Below are positions 9,538 through 17,600 of a stretch of 64,000 nucleotides of DNA, piece by piece (position 1 is the first letter of the stretch; each line of letters opens with the position of its first letter). A program made the translations under genes and the position numbers. The notes beneath the pieces were generated by a model that worked only from the letters and a program-made list of their open reading frames with translations, had not been told where the DNA came from and searched no databases. This DNA comes from Paenibacillus glycanilyticus NBRC 16618 (GTDB taxonomy: Bacteria; Bacillota; Bacilli; Paenibacillales; Paenibacillaceae). Where the stretch lies: positions 38,532-102,531 of the forward strand of contig NZ_BILY01000023.1 in assembly GCF_004000805.1 (NCBI RefSeq), in the 5' to 3' direction.

Positions 9538-10347
9538 TTAGATGTACGCGCCTTGGTACTCCAGCTCATGCAATAAGCTCCATACCTCGTGCCGCGCTTT
9601 TACAAACTCCGGATTGGAGCGGATGTCCGCATCATCCAGCCGGTGCTTCAAGGGGATATCGACGATCTTCTTCACCGTACCCGGACCGGGAGTCAGAACA
9701 ACAACGCGTTCTCCCAGGTATACCGCTTCGTCAATGCCATGCGTGATGAAAATAATCGTTTTTTTCGTTTTCTGCCAGATCCGAAGCAGCTCGCTTTGCA
9801 AGGTTTCCCTCGTCTGCGCGTCAAGCGCCGCAAACGGTTCATCCATCAACAGAACATCCGGGTTAAAAGCAAGGCTTCTGGCAATCGCTACGCGCTGCTT
9901 CATGCCTCCGGACAATTCATGGGGATACCGGTTAGCGAAGGCGCTCAAACCAACTAACGATAGAAAATGCTCCGCTAATTCCCTCCGCTCATGCTTCGGG
10001 ATGCCTTTGGCCTCCAGTCCGAACTCGATATTCCCTCTTGCCGTCTTCCAAGGAAACAAAGCATATTGCTGAAAAACAATCCCTCTGTCGAGGCCCGGAC
10101 CGGTAATTTCCTTCCCGTCCATGTAGATACGTCCGCTAGTTGGAAGCGACAGACCGCTAATGAGATCAAGCAGGGTTGATTTTCCGCAGCCGCTTGGTCC
10201 TACTAAGGTAATAAACTCGCCTTCCTTGACGGAAAAGCTCAAATCTTTAACCGCCGTAAACTGCTGCGTCGCCCCTTTTTGCTTTGGATCGCGCACGATA
10301 AAGCTTTTTGCCACATTCTCGAATCGAAGCTTTTCTAATGCCGGCAT
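9538..10347 (-). CDS. ssuB: ABC transporter ATP-binding protein, sulfonate (SsuB) type
   Basis: Cytoplasmic ATPase that powers the importer. Walker A GPSGCGKST, Q-loop IVFQQYALFPW, signature LSGGMKQR, Walker B VLLMDEPFAALDA and H-loop IFITHGIDEA are all intact. An in-frame ATG lies upstream at 10545, but I chose 10347: the family begins near KLRFENVAKSF, a good site (GAGAAAGGGTGAGG) precedes 10347, and the upstream stretch contains a promoter and a terminator hairpin, so it is untranslated leader. First gene of a five-gene minus-strand operon (ATPase, permease, monooxygenase, binding protein, monooxygenase). Confidence 0.88.
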   Translation of the reverse strand: MPALEKLRFENVAKSFIVRDPKQKGATQQFTAVKDLSFSVKEGEFITLVGPSGCGKSTLLDLISGLSLPTSGRIYMDGKEITGPGLDRGIVFQQYALFPWKTARGNIEFGLEAKGIPKHERRELAEHFLSLVGLSAFANRYPHELSGGMKQRVAIARSLAFNPDVLLMDEPFAALDAQTRETLQSELLRIWQKTKKTIIFITHGIDEAVYLGERVVVLTPGPGTVKKIVDIPLKHRLDDADIRSNPEFVKARHEVWSLLHELEYQGAYI

Positions 10348-10381
10348 CTCCCTCACCCTTTCTCTTTTACCCGGCAATAAC

Positions 10382-10426
10382 AAAAAAAGCGCAGCCGACC
10401 ACAACGTAAGTTGGTCTTCTGCGCTT
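10382..10426 (-). terminator. Leader terminator upstream of ssuB (probable attenuator)
   Basis: On the minus strand AGCGCAG (10419-10425) pairs with CTGCGCT (10388-10394), with extra GACC/GGTC pairing inside, followed by seven T residues (10382-10388). It lies between the promoter near 10508-10535 and the ssuB start at 10347, with no gene before it, so it should stop transcription of the whole operon unless countered. Confidence 0.75.
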
Positions 10427-10507
10427 CCAGTTGCCCGGTCAGCGGTTCGTTTGTTTGGATGGTTCATCCAATAGGTGCCAATTAATACCAAGTAAAACCA
10501 TGAGATT

Positions 10508-10535
10508 AATATAGCATAAACTTTTTGGTTGTCAA
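10508..10535 (-). promoter_or_regulatory. Sigma-A type promoter for the sulfonate-type operon
   Basis: TTGACA (complement of 10530-10535), 16-base spacer and TATATT (complement of 10508-10513). Transcription would start near 10501, giving a leader of about 150 bases that contains the hairpin at 10382-10426. Confidence 0.7.
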
Positions 10536-10608
10536 TATAGGCCATTTAGGCCAATTTTAAAGTCCCAGGCACCGATTGCGCGACCTCGTCAACAATGTCC
10601 GAAATCGC

Positions 10609-10634
10609 AAAAACCCGCCTTCTCCTTGGAGAAA
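10609..10634 (-). terminator. Terminator after the GAPDH gene
   Basis: On the minus strand AACCCGC and GCGGGTT enclose a second stem (TTTCTCC/GGAGAAG) and are followed by a run of T. It lies about 20 bases after the stop codon at 10653. Confidence 0.8.
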
Positions 10635-10652
10635 GCGGGTTCCTATTTGTCA

Positions 10653-11651
10653 TTATTGCCGGCCTAAAAATGCCGCTACTTCGGCGAGGCGGGAAGCATA
10701 ACCCCACTCGTTATCATACCAGGCAGCAACGGATAAAAGTCCGCCCTGTACATGAGTCAGCGGCAGATCGATAATCGAAGAATGGGAATCGCCTACGATA
10801 CGCGAGGAAGCCCACTCTCCTTCCAGCACATCAAGAACTCCGTTAAGCGGGCCTTCCTGCGCGGCTTTACGGAACATATCGTTAATTTCCTGCGCGGTAC
10901 ACGGCTTCTCCGTAACCAGATTCAGCTCCGCGATACTTCCGGTACGCGTCGGAATCCGGTAAGCTTTGCCCGTAATTTGCAGATCCGGCCAAATAAACTT
11001 AAGCGCCTTAGCCGCACCCGAAGAGGATGGAATAATATTTTCCGCGGCTGCCCAGGAATCCCTTCGGTCTCTCATCGGCTGATCGGTCAGCGATTGCGTA
11101 TTCGTATAGGAATGCACCGTCGAGAATAAGCCGTATTGAATGCCGAAGTTTTCCCGGACCAGCTTAACAACGGGAGCAAGCGCATTGGTCGTGCAGCTCG
11201 CCATGCTGATGATTTTGTGCTTCTCCGGATCAAAGCTGTCGAGATTGATGCCTTTCAGCAATACCGCATCGCAGTCGTCAAGGGTTTTGCTTGGTCCGCT
11301 GACGAGAACGCGCTTCGCACCGCGCTCCAGGTGAAGCTCCGCTACCTGTCTGGTCACCGCGCGCCCCGTGCAGTCGATGACAAGCCCAACGCCAAGCTCG
11401 CTCCAATTCGGAATTTCCTGCGACGAGTTCAAATACAGAATGGAACGGTCGCCGATTTTGATCGTTCCCTCTGTGCCGGCCACGGGCTCCGGCCAACGCT
11501 TGTAGTTCGTATCGACTTCAAAGAGAGCTGCAAGCGTGGCCTCGTCTTTAATATCCGAGATGGATACCGGCACAAACAGCTGGTCCTGCAAAGCTACCCG
11601 AAGAAGTTGTCTGCCGATCCGTCCAAAGCCGAAAATAGCAATATTGTTCAT
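10653..11651 (-). CDS. Glyceraldehyde-3-phosphate dehydrogenase family protein
   Basis: Tetrameric Rossmann-fold dehydrogenase acting on glyceraldehyde 3-phosphate or a similar aldehyde phosphate. The glycine motif FGFGRIGRQ is at residues 7-15 and D33 (SISDIKD) fits NAD preference. The catalytic cysteine is C153 in MASCTTNALAP and its partner H180 in STVHSYTNTQ; the family end WYDNEWGY is present. The usual CLAP after the cysteine motif is ALAP here, and the active-site region is otherwise intact. Start set at 11651, six bases after AGGAG. It stands next to an esterase rather than pgk/tpi/eno, so it is probably an accessory paralogue, not the main glycolytic enzyme. It may share a transcript with the esterase 63 bases upstream. 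Confidence 0.88.
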   Translation of the reverse strand: MNNIAIFGFGRIGRQLLRVALQDQLFVPVSISDIKDEATLAALFEVDTNYKRWPEPVAGTEGTIKIGDRSILYLNSSQEIPNWSELGVGLVIDCTGRAVTRQVAELHLERGAKRVLVSGPSKTLDDCDAVLLKGINLDSFDPEKHKIISMASCTTNALAPVVKLVRENFGIQYGLFSTVHSYTNTQSLTDQPMRDRRDSWAAAENIIPSSSGAAKALKFIWPDLQITGKAYRIPTRTGSIAELNLVTEKPCTAQEINDMFRKAAQEGPLNGVLDVLEGEWASSRIVGDSHSSIIDLPLTHVQGGLLSVAAWYDNEWGYASRLAEVAAFLGRQ

Positions 11652-11714
11652 GTCCCGCTCCTGCCTGCGCATCGTTGGCGCAATCGAATTTTTACCATTA
11701 TAAAAGGTTAAAGG

Positions 11715-12671
11715 TTATTCCTTCAGCCAAGCGTTCGCCAGCAGCATCGCTCCGCGGGCGGCAGCCGTGTCTGCCAGGGCATTCAGCATAACAAAATCGT
11801 GAATCGTTCCCTGGAAACGCACCTGCGTGACCCGCACGCCAGCCTCGCGAAGCTTATTGGCGTATGCCTCGCCTTCATCGCGGAGGACGTCCGCTTCGCC
11901 CGTAATGATCAGAGCCTGCGGCAAGCCGGCAAGCTGCTCGGTTGTCGCGCGCAGCGGCGAGGCATAGATTTCCTCCCGTTCCTCGCGGTTTGTCGTATAT
12001 TGATCCCAGAACCAGGCCATAGCGTCCCGGCGAAGGAAGTAACCCGTCGCGAATTCCTTGTAGGATTCGGTCTCATTCCCTGCATCCGTAACCGGATAGA
12101 AAAGCAGCTGTTTATGAATCTGAGGTCCTTTGCGTTCTTTTGCCATAAGCGTTATCGCAGCCGTCATGTTGCCGCCAACACTGTCCCCCGCGACGTAAAG
12201 CCGGCTTGTATCCAGGCCATGCTCTTCGCCGTTCTCCGCTATCCATTGCAGGGCAGCATAAATTTCTTCGATCGCTGCCGGGTATTTGGCCTCCGGCGAT
12301 AAGCTGTAATTCGGGAACACAACGGCAGCCTCCGCTCCAACCGCCAGCTCGCGGATAAGACGGTCATGCGTATGGGCGTTGCCAAACACCCAGCCGGCAC
12401 CATGAATATAGAGAATAGCCGGGAGCTTCTTGGTCGTAGCGGGAGCGCGGAGAATGCGAATGGACACCTGCCCGCTTGGCCCGCCCTCAATCGTTAGATC
12501 GGTGATGTCGACAGTCGGCTTCGCAATATGTACGGCTTGAACGTTATCTACCGTTTCGCGGCCCTTTTCCGGACCAAGGTCGAACAAATACGGCGGATTT
12601 GCCGTATCCTGAGCGAATTTTAAAGCTTCCGGCTCCAGCACGATTTTCTTGCTTGCGGTTTTTTCTGTCAT
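11715..12671 (-). CDS. Alpha/beta hydrolase, hormone-sensitive-lipase (HSL) family esterase
   Basis: Cytoplasmic carboxylesterase with a complete triad: S164 in AGDSVGGN, D261 in GEADVLRDEG and H291 in GTIHDFVML. The oxyanion-hole segment is IHGAGWVFG (residues 89-97), where the third position of the usual HGGG is alanine; the nucleophile elbow reads GDSVGG rather than GDSAGG. Both are tolerated variations in this family. No signal peptide. Start ATG at 12671 follows GGAGAGGTAGAG. It lies upstream of the GAPDH paralogue on the same strand. Natural substrate unknown; short-chain acyl esters are typical. Confidence 0.88.
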   Translation of the reverse strand: MTEKTASKKIVLEPEALKFAQDTANPPYLFDLGPEKGRETVDNVQAVHIAKPTVDITDLTIEGGPSGQVSIRILRAPATTKKLPAILYIHGAGWVFGNAHTHDRLIRELAVGAEAAVVFPNYSLSPEAKYPAAIEEIYAALQWIAENGEEHGLDTSRLYVAGDSVGGNMTAAITLMAKERKGPQIHKQLLFYPVTDAGNETESYKEFATGYFLRRDAMAWFWDQYTTNREEREEIYASPLRATTEQLAGLPQALIITGEADVLRDEGEAYANKLREAGVRVTQVRFQGTIHDFVMLNALADTAAARGAMLLANAWLKE

Positions 12672-12882
12672 CTCTACCTCTCCTCACCTGATTGGATTGC
12701 ATCCGATATGGACTTCCTCTATTAATCACCGTTATGCCAGGAATTGAATCTGTTCATTCCTCGTATAGGGAAAGGATTTACAATCAATAGTTTAGGACAA
12801 GATATCGTCAGAATATAGTGATAATTTTACTATTTTATTGTAAGGGAGAGTCCTACGATTTGTAAAATTTATATAAATAAAT

Positions 12883-12922
12883 ACCGGTACGACTGAAGTA
12901 TCAGCGTACCGGTTTGTTATTT
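12883..12922 (-). terminator. Terminator after the DoxX gene
   Basis: Perfect inverted repeat ACCGGTACG (12883-12891) and CGTACCGGT (12905-12913), AT-rich on both sides, just past the stop codon at 12933. Confidence 0.7.
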
Positions 12923-12932
12923 TTGCCGTAAC

Positions 12933-13301
12933 TTAGCCAAACGGATGAGCCAGATCCCCCGCAAACAGAAGGATCACCGCAGCCGCTATGACGAGATTCA
13001 GGACAGCGGGGAACATTTTGCCGAACGTGTGCTTTACTCTCAAATGCGACAAAATCGCAAATAACATCGTAATCCCAATCCAAACGCCCGCCCAGAATGC
13101 CATGCCGGGATACCAGTAGCCAATAAGGAGTCCAGCTGCTCCAATCAGTTGAACAAGACCCGTAACGACGCGAAACCACTGCGGCAGCTTGATCGAATCA
13201 AACAGCTCCACCTGATGTTTGGCACCGGCAAGCTTCGTAATTCCGAAGAAAACCATTGAGAACAGCAGCCAGCTTTGAATAATAATTGCTAAAATATGCA
13301 T
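12933..13301 (-). CDS. DoxX-family membrane protein
   Basis: 122-residue integral membrane protein with four hydrophobic segments (about residues 3-22, 45-63, 67-84 and 98-115) and the family's first-loop pattern FFGITKLAGAKHQVELFD. DoxX-like proteins often accompany quinone or thiol-stress responses, but no reaction is established for this one. Single-gene unit: two GACACC-type palindromes overlap its promoter and a terminator follows. That layout points to tight repression by a dimeric regulator not encoded next to it. Confidence 0.8.
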   Translation of the reverse strand: MHILAIIIQSWLLFSMVFFGITKLAGAKHQVELFDSIKLPQWFRVVTGLVQLIGAAGLLIGYWYPGMAFWAGVWIGITMLFAILSHLRVKHTFGKMFPAVLNLVIAAAVILLFAGDLAHPFG

Positions 13302-13345
13302 GTTTAAAATCTCTCCCTTGTTTGTTTTGGATCATCCATTAAACA

Positions 13346-13413
13346 GACACCATTTGGTGTCATTTTATAGGTTTATAATATAACACCTTTTGGTGTCCTG
13401 TAAAGCGTTATTT
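13346..13413 (-). promoter_or_regulatory. Promoter with two palindromic operators in front of the DoxX gene
   Basis: GACACCATTTGGTGTC (13346-13361) is a perfect palindrome and ACACCTTTTGGTGTC (13383-13397) a near-identical second copy, 36 bases apart centre to centre. On the minus strand the second copy lies between TTTACA and a TATTAT box, and the first covers the likely start of transcription. This is a classical repressor arrangement; the repressor family cannot be named from sequence. Confidence 0.7.
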
Positions 13414-13437
13414 TAGTGAATCCGTGGAAAATGCAAA

Positions 13438-13477
13438 AAGGCCGCCTTCTCGTCTAATCGACGCTTAAGGCGGCCTT
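13438..13477 (-). terminator. Terminator after the yjfB-like gene
   Basis: AAGGCCGCCTT (13438-13448) and AAGGCGGCCTT (13467-13477) pair perfectly, and the minus-strand 3' side runs into TTTTT. Confidence 0.85.
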
Positions 13478-13488
13478 CCGTCTACTCA

Positions 13489-13665
13489 TTACACTTTCAA
13501 ATCGATATTGCCACCCAGATGGGGCTGCACGCTTTGCGCCATCATTTGGATCAACTGCTGCGACTGCTCCGTTGAATGGTCCTTCGCCATTTTGAGCACG
13601 CTGATTCCAACATCGTTCATAAGCTTGCTTTGGGACAAAGCAACGGACATAGCCGGAATATCCAT
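13489..13665 (-). CDS. YjfB-family small protein (putative motility protein)
   Basis: 58-residue protein beginning MDIPAMSVALSQSKL and ending GGNIDLKV, which matches the YjfB family (short proteins annotated as putative motility proteins in Bacilli; molecular role not established). Start is firm: minus-strand AAAGGAGGGG lies five to seven bases before the ATG at 13665. Ends at a strong terminator. No flagellar genes adjoin it. Cytoplasmic, amphipathic, no membrane segment. Confidence 0.8.
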   Translation of the reverse strand: MDIPAMSVALSQSKLMNDVGISVLKMAKDHSTEQSQQLIQMMAQSVQPHLGGNIDLKV

Positions 13666-13726
13666 AATTCCCCTCCTTTCCGCATTTGGACTTCACCTAT
13701 AGTATCGGAACAAATGCCTCCATGCG

Positions 13727-14839
13727 TTAACGGCTGCCGCGGAGATGTGCCACCCACCTTTGCCGGACCAGAACTCCTATCCATACCAAAGGAATGTAGA
13801 CGTATATAAAATACAAACCAACCTCGGAATAAACGGCCGACAGCTTCTCGACCGTCCTGTGATCCCTGATGACTTCGCAGAGAATCGTAATCGCGATAAG
13901 ACTCATAGCTAAAAAAAGCCGCGGCCTTATGCGAAAAGCAATCTTGGTTGCGCGGCATGCCGACCATGCGTAGATGGAAATGCCGGCTATTATTTTGATA
14001 AACCACAACGAAATAGCGAAGTACTCCAGCCTTTGAAGCAGCGGTATTTCAAAAATTCCTATCATGTTTAACGTCGGCCAGATGGAATGGCGCAGCTGTT
14101 CTTCGGTGAAAAACATAAGGGCCAGAACCAAAATAACCAAATACAATAACATGACCATAAAAAGGATAAGATGCGCCCATTTTTGCGATTTCTCCGGGGT
14201 TTTAACGAACGGATAAAACAAAAGAAGAATCTCGAAACCAAGGAAATTAAAGGCCATGTCTTTGGAAGATAAAAGAACTTCCGCAAGGGAATGATTCCAT
14301 AACGGCAGCAGGTTCAAAGGATGCAAATACGGGAAGGTAAGCGAAACCTGCGGGATAATCGATACGCACGAAATCATTGTCGCCCACACCGCAATACCCA
14401 ATACGGACCGGAGACCGCCGGACACGGCATAGTAAACAAGCAGCAAGATAATGATGCTGACGTACAAAAAATTCATGCTTGGAAACATCCAGACTTGAAT
14501 CAATTCGATATACACTTTGAATTTCACGAATGCCCCAAACACAAAGTACAAAGCGATCGCCGCGTTAAAGAAGCTGCCCACTATTTTTCCGAACAGCTTC
14601 TTGTTGATTGTGGCTATGTCGTTCGCATCCTCGCTAACCGACAGCAGCTTGTAAATCATCCATATTAGAATATGGATGCTGAAACCCGTTAAAATAACCG
14701 AGATCCACGCATTGTAACCGGCATGCTTAATAACTGTCCTTTGGTAAGAAAGCACGCCAATCCCGACCATGCTGACATACAGCGGAAAAATGATTAAATA
14801 GGGAGATATCTTGTATTTCTCGCTGATATCATTGTTCAA
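13727..14839 (-). CDS. Spore germination protein, GerAB type (amino-acid permease-like receptor subunit)
   Basis: Ten-helix B subunit of a nutrient germination receptor in the spore inner membrane; related to amino acid permeases and thought to bind the germinant. Hydrophobic throughout, with ISPYLIIFPLYVSMVGIGVL at the start, GGLRSVLGIAVWATM in the middle and YIYVYIPLVWIGVLVRQRW at the end. Translation appears to start at TTG 14839, ten bases after AGGAGG that lies inside the end of the C-subunit gene. Third gene of the operon, after the A and C subunits; the A-C-B order differs from the A-B-C order of B. subtilis gerA. Confidence 0.88.
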   Translation of the reverse strand: MNNDISEKYKISPYLIIFPLYVSMVGIGVLSYQRTVIKHAGYNAWISVILTGFSIHILIWMIYKLLSVSEDANDIATINKKLFGKIVGSFFNAAIALYFVFGAFVKFKVYIELIQVWMFPSMNFLYVSIIILLLVYYAVSGGLRSVLGIAVWATMISCVSIIPQVSLTFPYLHPLNLLPLWNHSLAEVLLSSKDMAFNFLGFEILLLFYPFVKTPEKSQKWAHLILFMVMLLYLVILVLALMFFTEEQLRHSIWPTLNMIGIFEIPLLQRLEYFAISLWFIKIIAGISIYAWSACRATKIAFRIRPRLFLAMSLIAITILCEVIRDHRTVEKLSAVYSEVGLYFIYVYIPLVWIGVLVRQRWVAHLRGSR

Positions 14840-14845
14840 ATCCGC

Positions 14846-15955
14846 CTAACCTCCTGCACCCGTACGAATAATGCGAGCCGTTACGCTGACTGTCGCGGAC
14901 AGCTCCTTGTAATGCTTCTGAAACTCTTGCGGGTTCCACTCCTTCGATCTGCTTCTAATCAAGTCCCCCAGGCCCAACGGATCCACGTCATTGCTTTGCA
15001 ATAAAGCGATAAATTTCCGAATCTCAGTCCGGCAATAGGTCTCTATGCTGGTCTCCAGCAAGGCAAGCTGCTCCGACGAAGTAAGATCAATCCATTGAGG
15101 AACATCCTTCACTTGAGCATCAAGCTTCACCCGAATGTCTATGGAGGCTGGAGGACCGGTCTGAATCACTTTATACGTAGCTTTCGAATGAATGCTGTTC
15201 ATTAAAAAATACTCGTCGCCGGCTTGATCCGATGCTTTCACCGGAACCATAATGCTGCCGTTTGACGAGTCTTCCGTCAGCAGCTTCATCAAAAAGGAAT
15301 CCCTTATGCCGATCTTAGTCTTGAATTTGTCCTCTTTAAACAAGGCAATGCCATCCAGCTTGATTTCGCCCCGTTCCTCGGTGAAATGAGGCAGAAAGAA
15401 ATCTCTTCCGCTCCCGTAAAAATCAAAAAACGTCAGGTGAAGATTGATTCTCGGCAAATTGCCGTATCTAATATTCTGCTCGATCATATCGGACATAAAA
15501 TAGGGGTCATTCCGGTTTTCGGCTATGTTAAGCATCTTCAGAGCTTCCGTATCCGCAACGCCAAGATGAGCTCTCGAGGATATTTTAGGATCGCGGATCA
15601 GGCTTTCGATCGCCGTTTTTATCCCCTTGCGCGCAAAGCGTTCTCCGAATAACGCCATTCTTAATTGCCCGTATTCGATAGGGAAGTCAAGCTTCATGTT
15701 GAGCTTAGGCATGCTGTCATAGATGGATTTGGACTCCGTCACGTAAAATTCCAGCTTCGATTTTCCCTGTTCTTCGTAATTGGCGATTATGGCGCTGCTG
15801 GTTACCCCGTTCTCGACGGCATCGTACCCTATGGTTTGAACGAATTTAATGCTGTTGACTATGTTCGTATCGCCGCATGCCGTCAGCAGCGCGCTAAGAA
15901 CAAGCATCAGGAGAACCTTGACTTTCAACACCGTCATTCCCGCTTTCCAAATCAT
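14846..15955 (-). CDS. Spore germination lipoprotein, Ger(x)C type
   Basis: C subunit of the receptor, a lipoprotein displayed on the outer face of the spore inner membrane. Lipobox LLTAC follows a hydrophobic segment. Family marks include IKFVQTIGYDAVENG, FGERFARKGI, a conserved YFMSDMIEQN region and a C-terminal domain with WNPQEFQKHYKEL. The ATG at 15955 overlaps the A-subunit stop by four bases; an internal ATG at 15937 with AAGCGGG before it is an alternative. Required with A and B subunits for germinant response; the germinant is unknown. Confidence 0.88.
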   Translation of the reverse strand: MIWKAGMTVLKVKVLLMLVLSALLTACGDTNIVNSIKFVQTIGYDAVENGVTSSAIIANYEEQGKSKLEFYVTESKSIYDSMPKLNMKLDFPIEYGQLRMALFGERFARKGIKTAIESLIRDPKISSRAHLGVADTEALKMLNIAENRNDPYFMSDMIEQNIRYGNLPRINLHLTFFDFYGSGRDFFLPHFTEERGEIKLDGIALFKEDKFKTKIGIRDSFLMKLLTEDSSNGSIMVPVKASDQAGDEYFLMNSIHSKATYKVIQTGPPASIDIRVKLDAQVKDVPQWIDLTSSEQLALLETSIETYCRTEIRKFIALLQSNDVDPLGLGDLIRSRSKEWNPQEFQKHYKELSATVSVTARIIRTGAGG

Positions 15956-17445
15956 TCTCTGTCGAGATTATTCTGTTTTTTCACCTTGGCGGACTTGTAC
16001 TTTACCAAGGATTCCGTTCTTAAGTAGCTTGGTCTCCTGTTGATGAATTCATAAGACGGACGTATAAAGCTGTCCTTCAAATCCCGGATTCTCAAAGGGT
16101 GAATCGGTACAATGTACGGGACGCCAAGCGAGGTCAGACGGATTAAATGGACAAGCAGAAAACCGATTCCGATAAACATCCCCAGAGCTCCCCATATCGA
16201 CGATGCAAGAATCATGGGAAAGCGCAAAAAGCGGATCGCGTTCGACATCTTGTAGATCGGCGTAGCGAAAGAAGCAAGCGCCGAGAAAGCGACGATAATA
16301 ACGAGAATATTGCTCGTCAAACCGGCCAGAACCGTAGCTTGGCCAATTACGATACCGCCTACGATACCTAAGGTCTGACCGATCTTGGTCGGCAGCCGTG
16401 CGCCTGCCTCCCGGAGAAACTCGATTGTGATTTCCAGAAACAATACTTCAAGCAGCGGCGGAAACGGGACGTTTCTTCTCGAGAATATGAGCGGCTCCAG
16501 CAGATCCCTTGGGATAACCTCGTAATGAAAAGTGGTAATCGCGATATACATGGAGGTTGCGAACAAGGAAAAAATGACGCCGAAAATACGGATGAGCCGA
16601 AAAAAAGATCCCAGGATCCAAGGCAGATAATAATCCTCCGGAGAGATGAAAAAATCAAATAAGGTAGACGGGCCGGTAACGAAATAAGGCGAGCCATCGC
16701 TAATAATCGCCACTTGCCCTTGAGTAAGCGCGTAAACGACGCGATCTCTCCGTTCCGTGGACAGAAATAAAGGGAATGGCGTTTTAGAATTGTCCGATAT
16801 AAACTGGTCCAGCTGGGAGGTATCGAAAACAACGTCAACATCGATATTATTCAGTCTTTGTTCCACGGTTTGCACATATTCCTTATTGGTTATCCCGTCG
16901 ATATGAACGATGGCGACTCTGGTCTTGGACGTTGTCCCAATCAAGATTTCTTTCACAACAAGGTTAGGTATATTAACCTGAGACCGTAATAATCCGATAT
17001 TCGTGTCCAGACTTTCCACAAACCCTACCTTTGGCCCAACAACGCTGAATTCATTTTCGGTATCGTTGTTTTGGCGTACTCCTTGAACCGTCGCGATATG
17101 GATAATGGCGTGTTTACGGTCGTCCCGGGCAAACGAAGCTATGGCGCAGCCTTTCAATAGCTTCGCTTGAAGAACTTCCACCTGATCCGATATTTCCACG
17201 TTCTCGACCGGAATCCAGTTTTTCAGGTCCTCAAGGCGTTCAAGATCCGAGTCAAGCGAACGGTTTTGCATAGGGAGAAGGACATTCGTCTGAAGGGTTT
17301 TTTCGTCAATCAAAGTGCTGAAATAGCAAATGTTCAGCGTTTTGCTGCCCGCGGCAACCTGCAGCGATTTGTAATCGCTGGATTGGCTTATTAACTTTTT
17401 CAACTGGATTAAATCCTTGAAATCGGTCTTCAAATCATCAGCCAT
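15952..17445 (-). CDS. Spore germination protein, GerAA type
   Basis: A subunit of the nutrient receptor, with a soluble N-terminal domain of about 280 residues and five or six membrane helices from about 285 to 440. Family motifs seen: GQVAIISDGSPYFVTGPSTL, then SPEDYYLPWILGSFFRLIRI, PFPPLLEVLFLEITIEFLRE, a GxTLGIVGGIVIGQA loop and a basic C-terminal tail. Start at 17445 after GAGGATTTGAA. First gene of the operon; its upstream region holds a fair sigma-G type promoter, fitting forespore expression. Confidence 0.9.
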   Translation of the reverse strand: MADDLKTDFKDLIQLKKLISQSSDYKSLQVAAGSKTLNICYFSTLIDEKTLQTNVLLPMQNRSLDSDLERLEDLKNWIPVENVEISDQVEVLQAKLLKGCAIASFARDDRKHAIIHIATVQGVRQNNDTENEFSVVGPKVGFVESLDTNIGLLRSQVNIPNLVVKEILIGTTSKTRVAIVHIDGITNKEYVQTVEQRLNNIDVDVVFDTSQLDQFISDNSKTPFPLFLSTERRDRVVYALTQGQVAIISDGSPYFVTGPSTLFDFFISPEDYYLPWILGSFFRLIRIFGVIFSLFATSMYIAITTFHYEVIPRDLLEPLIFSRRNVPFPPLLEVLFLEITIEFLREAGARLPTKIGQTLGIVGGIVIGQATVLAGLTSNILVIIVAFSALASFATPIYKMSNAIRFLRFPMILASSIWGALGMFIGIGFLLVHLIRLTSLGVPYIVPIHPLRIRDLKDSFIRPSYEFINRRPSYLRTESLVKYKSAKVKKQNNLDRE

Positions 17446-17478
17446 TTCAAATCCTCAAATCTCCATTTATGGTAATGG

Positions 17479-17508
17479 TATTGTGACCATAACTACCCTC
17501 AATCATTC
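17479..17508 (-). promoter_or_regulatory. Possible sigma-G promoter for the germination operon
   Basis: On the minus strand GAATGA (complement of 17503-17508), a 17-base spacer and CACAATA (complement of 17479-17485) resemble the forespore sigma-G pattern (GAATA / CATACTA), about 35 bases before the gerAA start. Confidence 0.4.
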
Positions 17509-17543
17509 TCGATTGATGCTCCCGGCATATATCGAACAACGCA

Positions 17544-17572
17544 AAAAACTCCTTGGTTATCAAGGAGTTTTT
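17544..17572 (-). terminator. Terminator after the LysR regulator
   Basis: AAAAACTCCTTG (17544-17555), loop GTTAT, CAAGGAGTTTTT (17561-17572): perfect stem with A and T tracts. Confidence 0.9.
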
Positions 17573-17600
17573 CAATGCGTTTTTGTTATTTGGGCTGATA

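Noticed and set aside
10439..10501. 20-codon leader peptide frame (starts MVLLGINWHLLDE) in the ssu leader
   Set aside because: The ATG falls at the predicted transcription start with no ribosome site, and the peptide has no run of Cys or Met codons that would suit sulfur attenuation. It remains only a faint possibility.
10421..10510. S-box (SAM) riboswitch in the ssu leader
   Set aside because: Fragments such as CCGGGCAAC and GGTGCCAATT resemble the consensus, but they lie on opposite strands and the helix order is wrong.
10348..10545. N-terminal extension of ssuB to the upstream ATG at 10545
   Set aside because: The extension would lie across a promoter and a terminator hairpin, lacks a ribosome site and has no family match; the start at 10347 fits all three criteria.
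13454..13696. 80-codon frame on the minus strand overlapping the yjfB-like gene
   Set aside because: A different frame of the same strand encodes the YjfB family protein with an ideal ribosome site; the 80-codon frame has neither.
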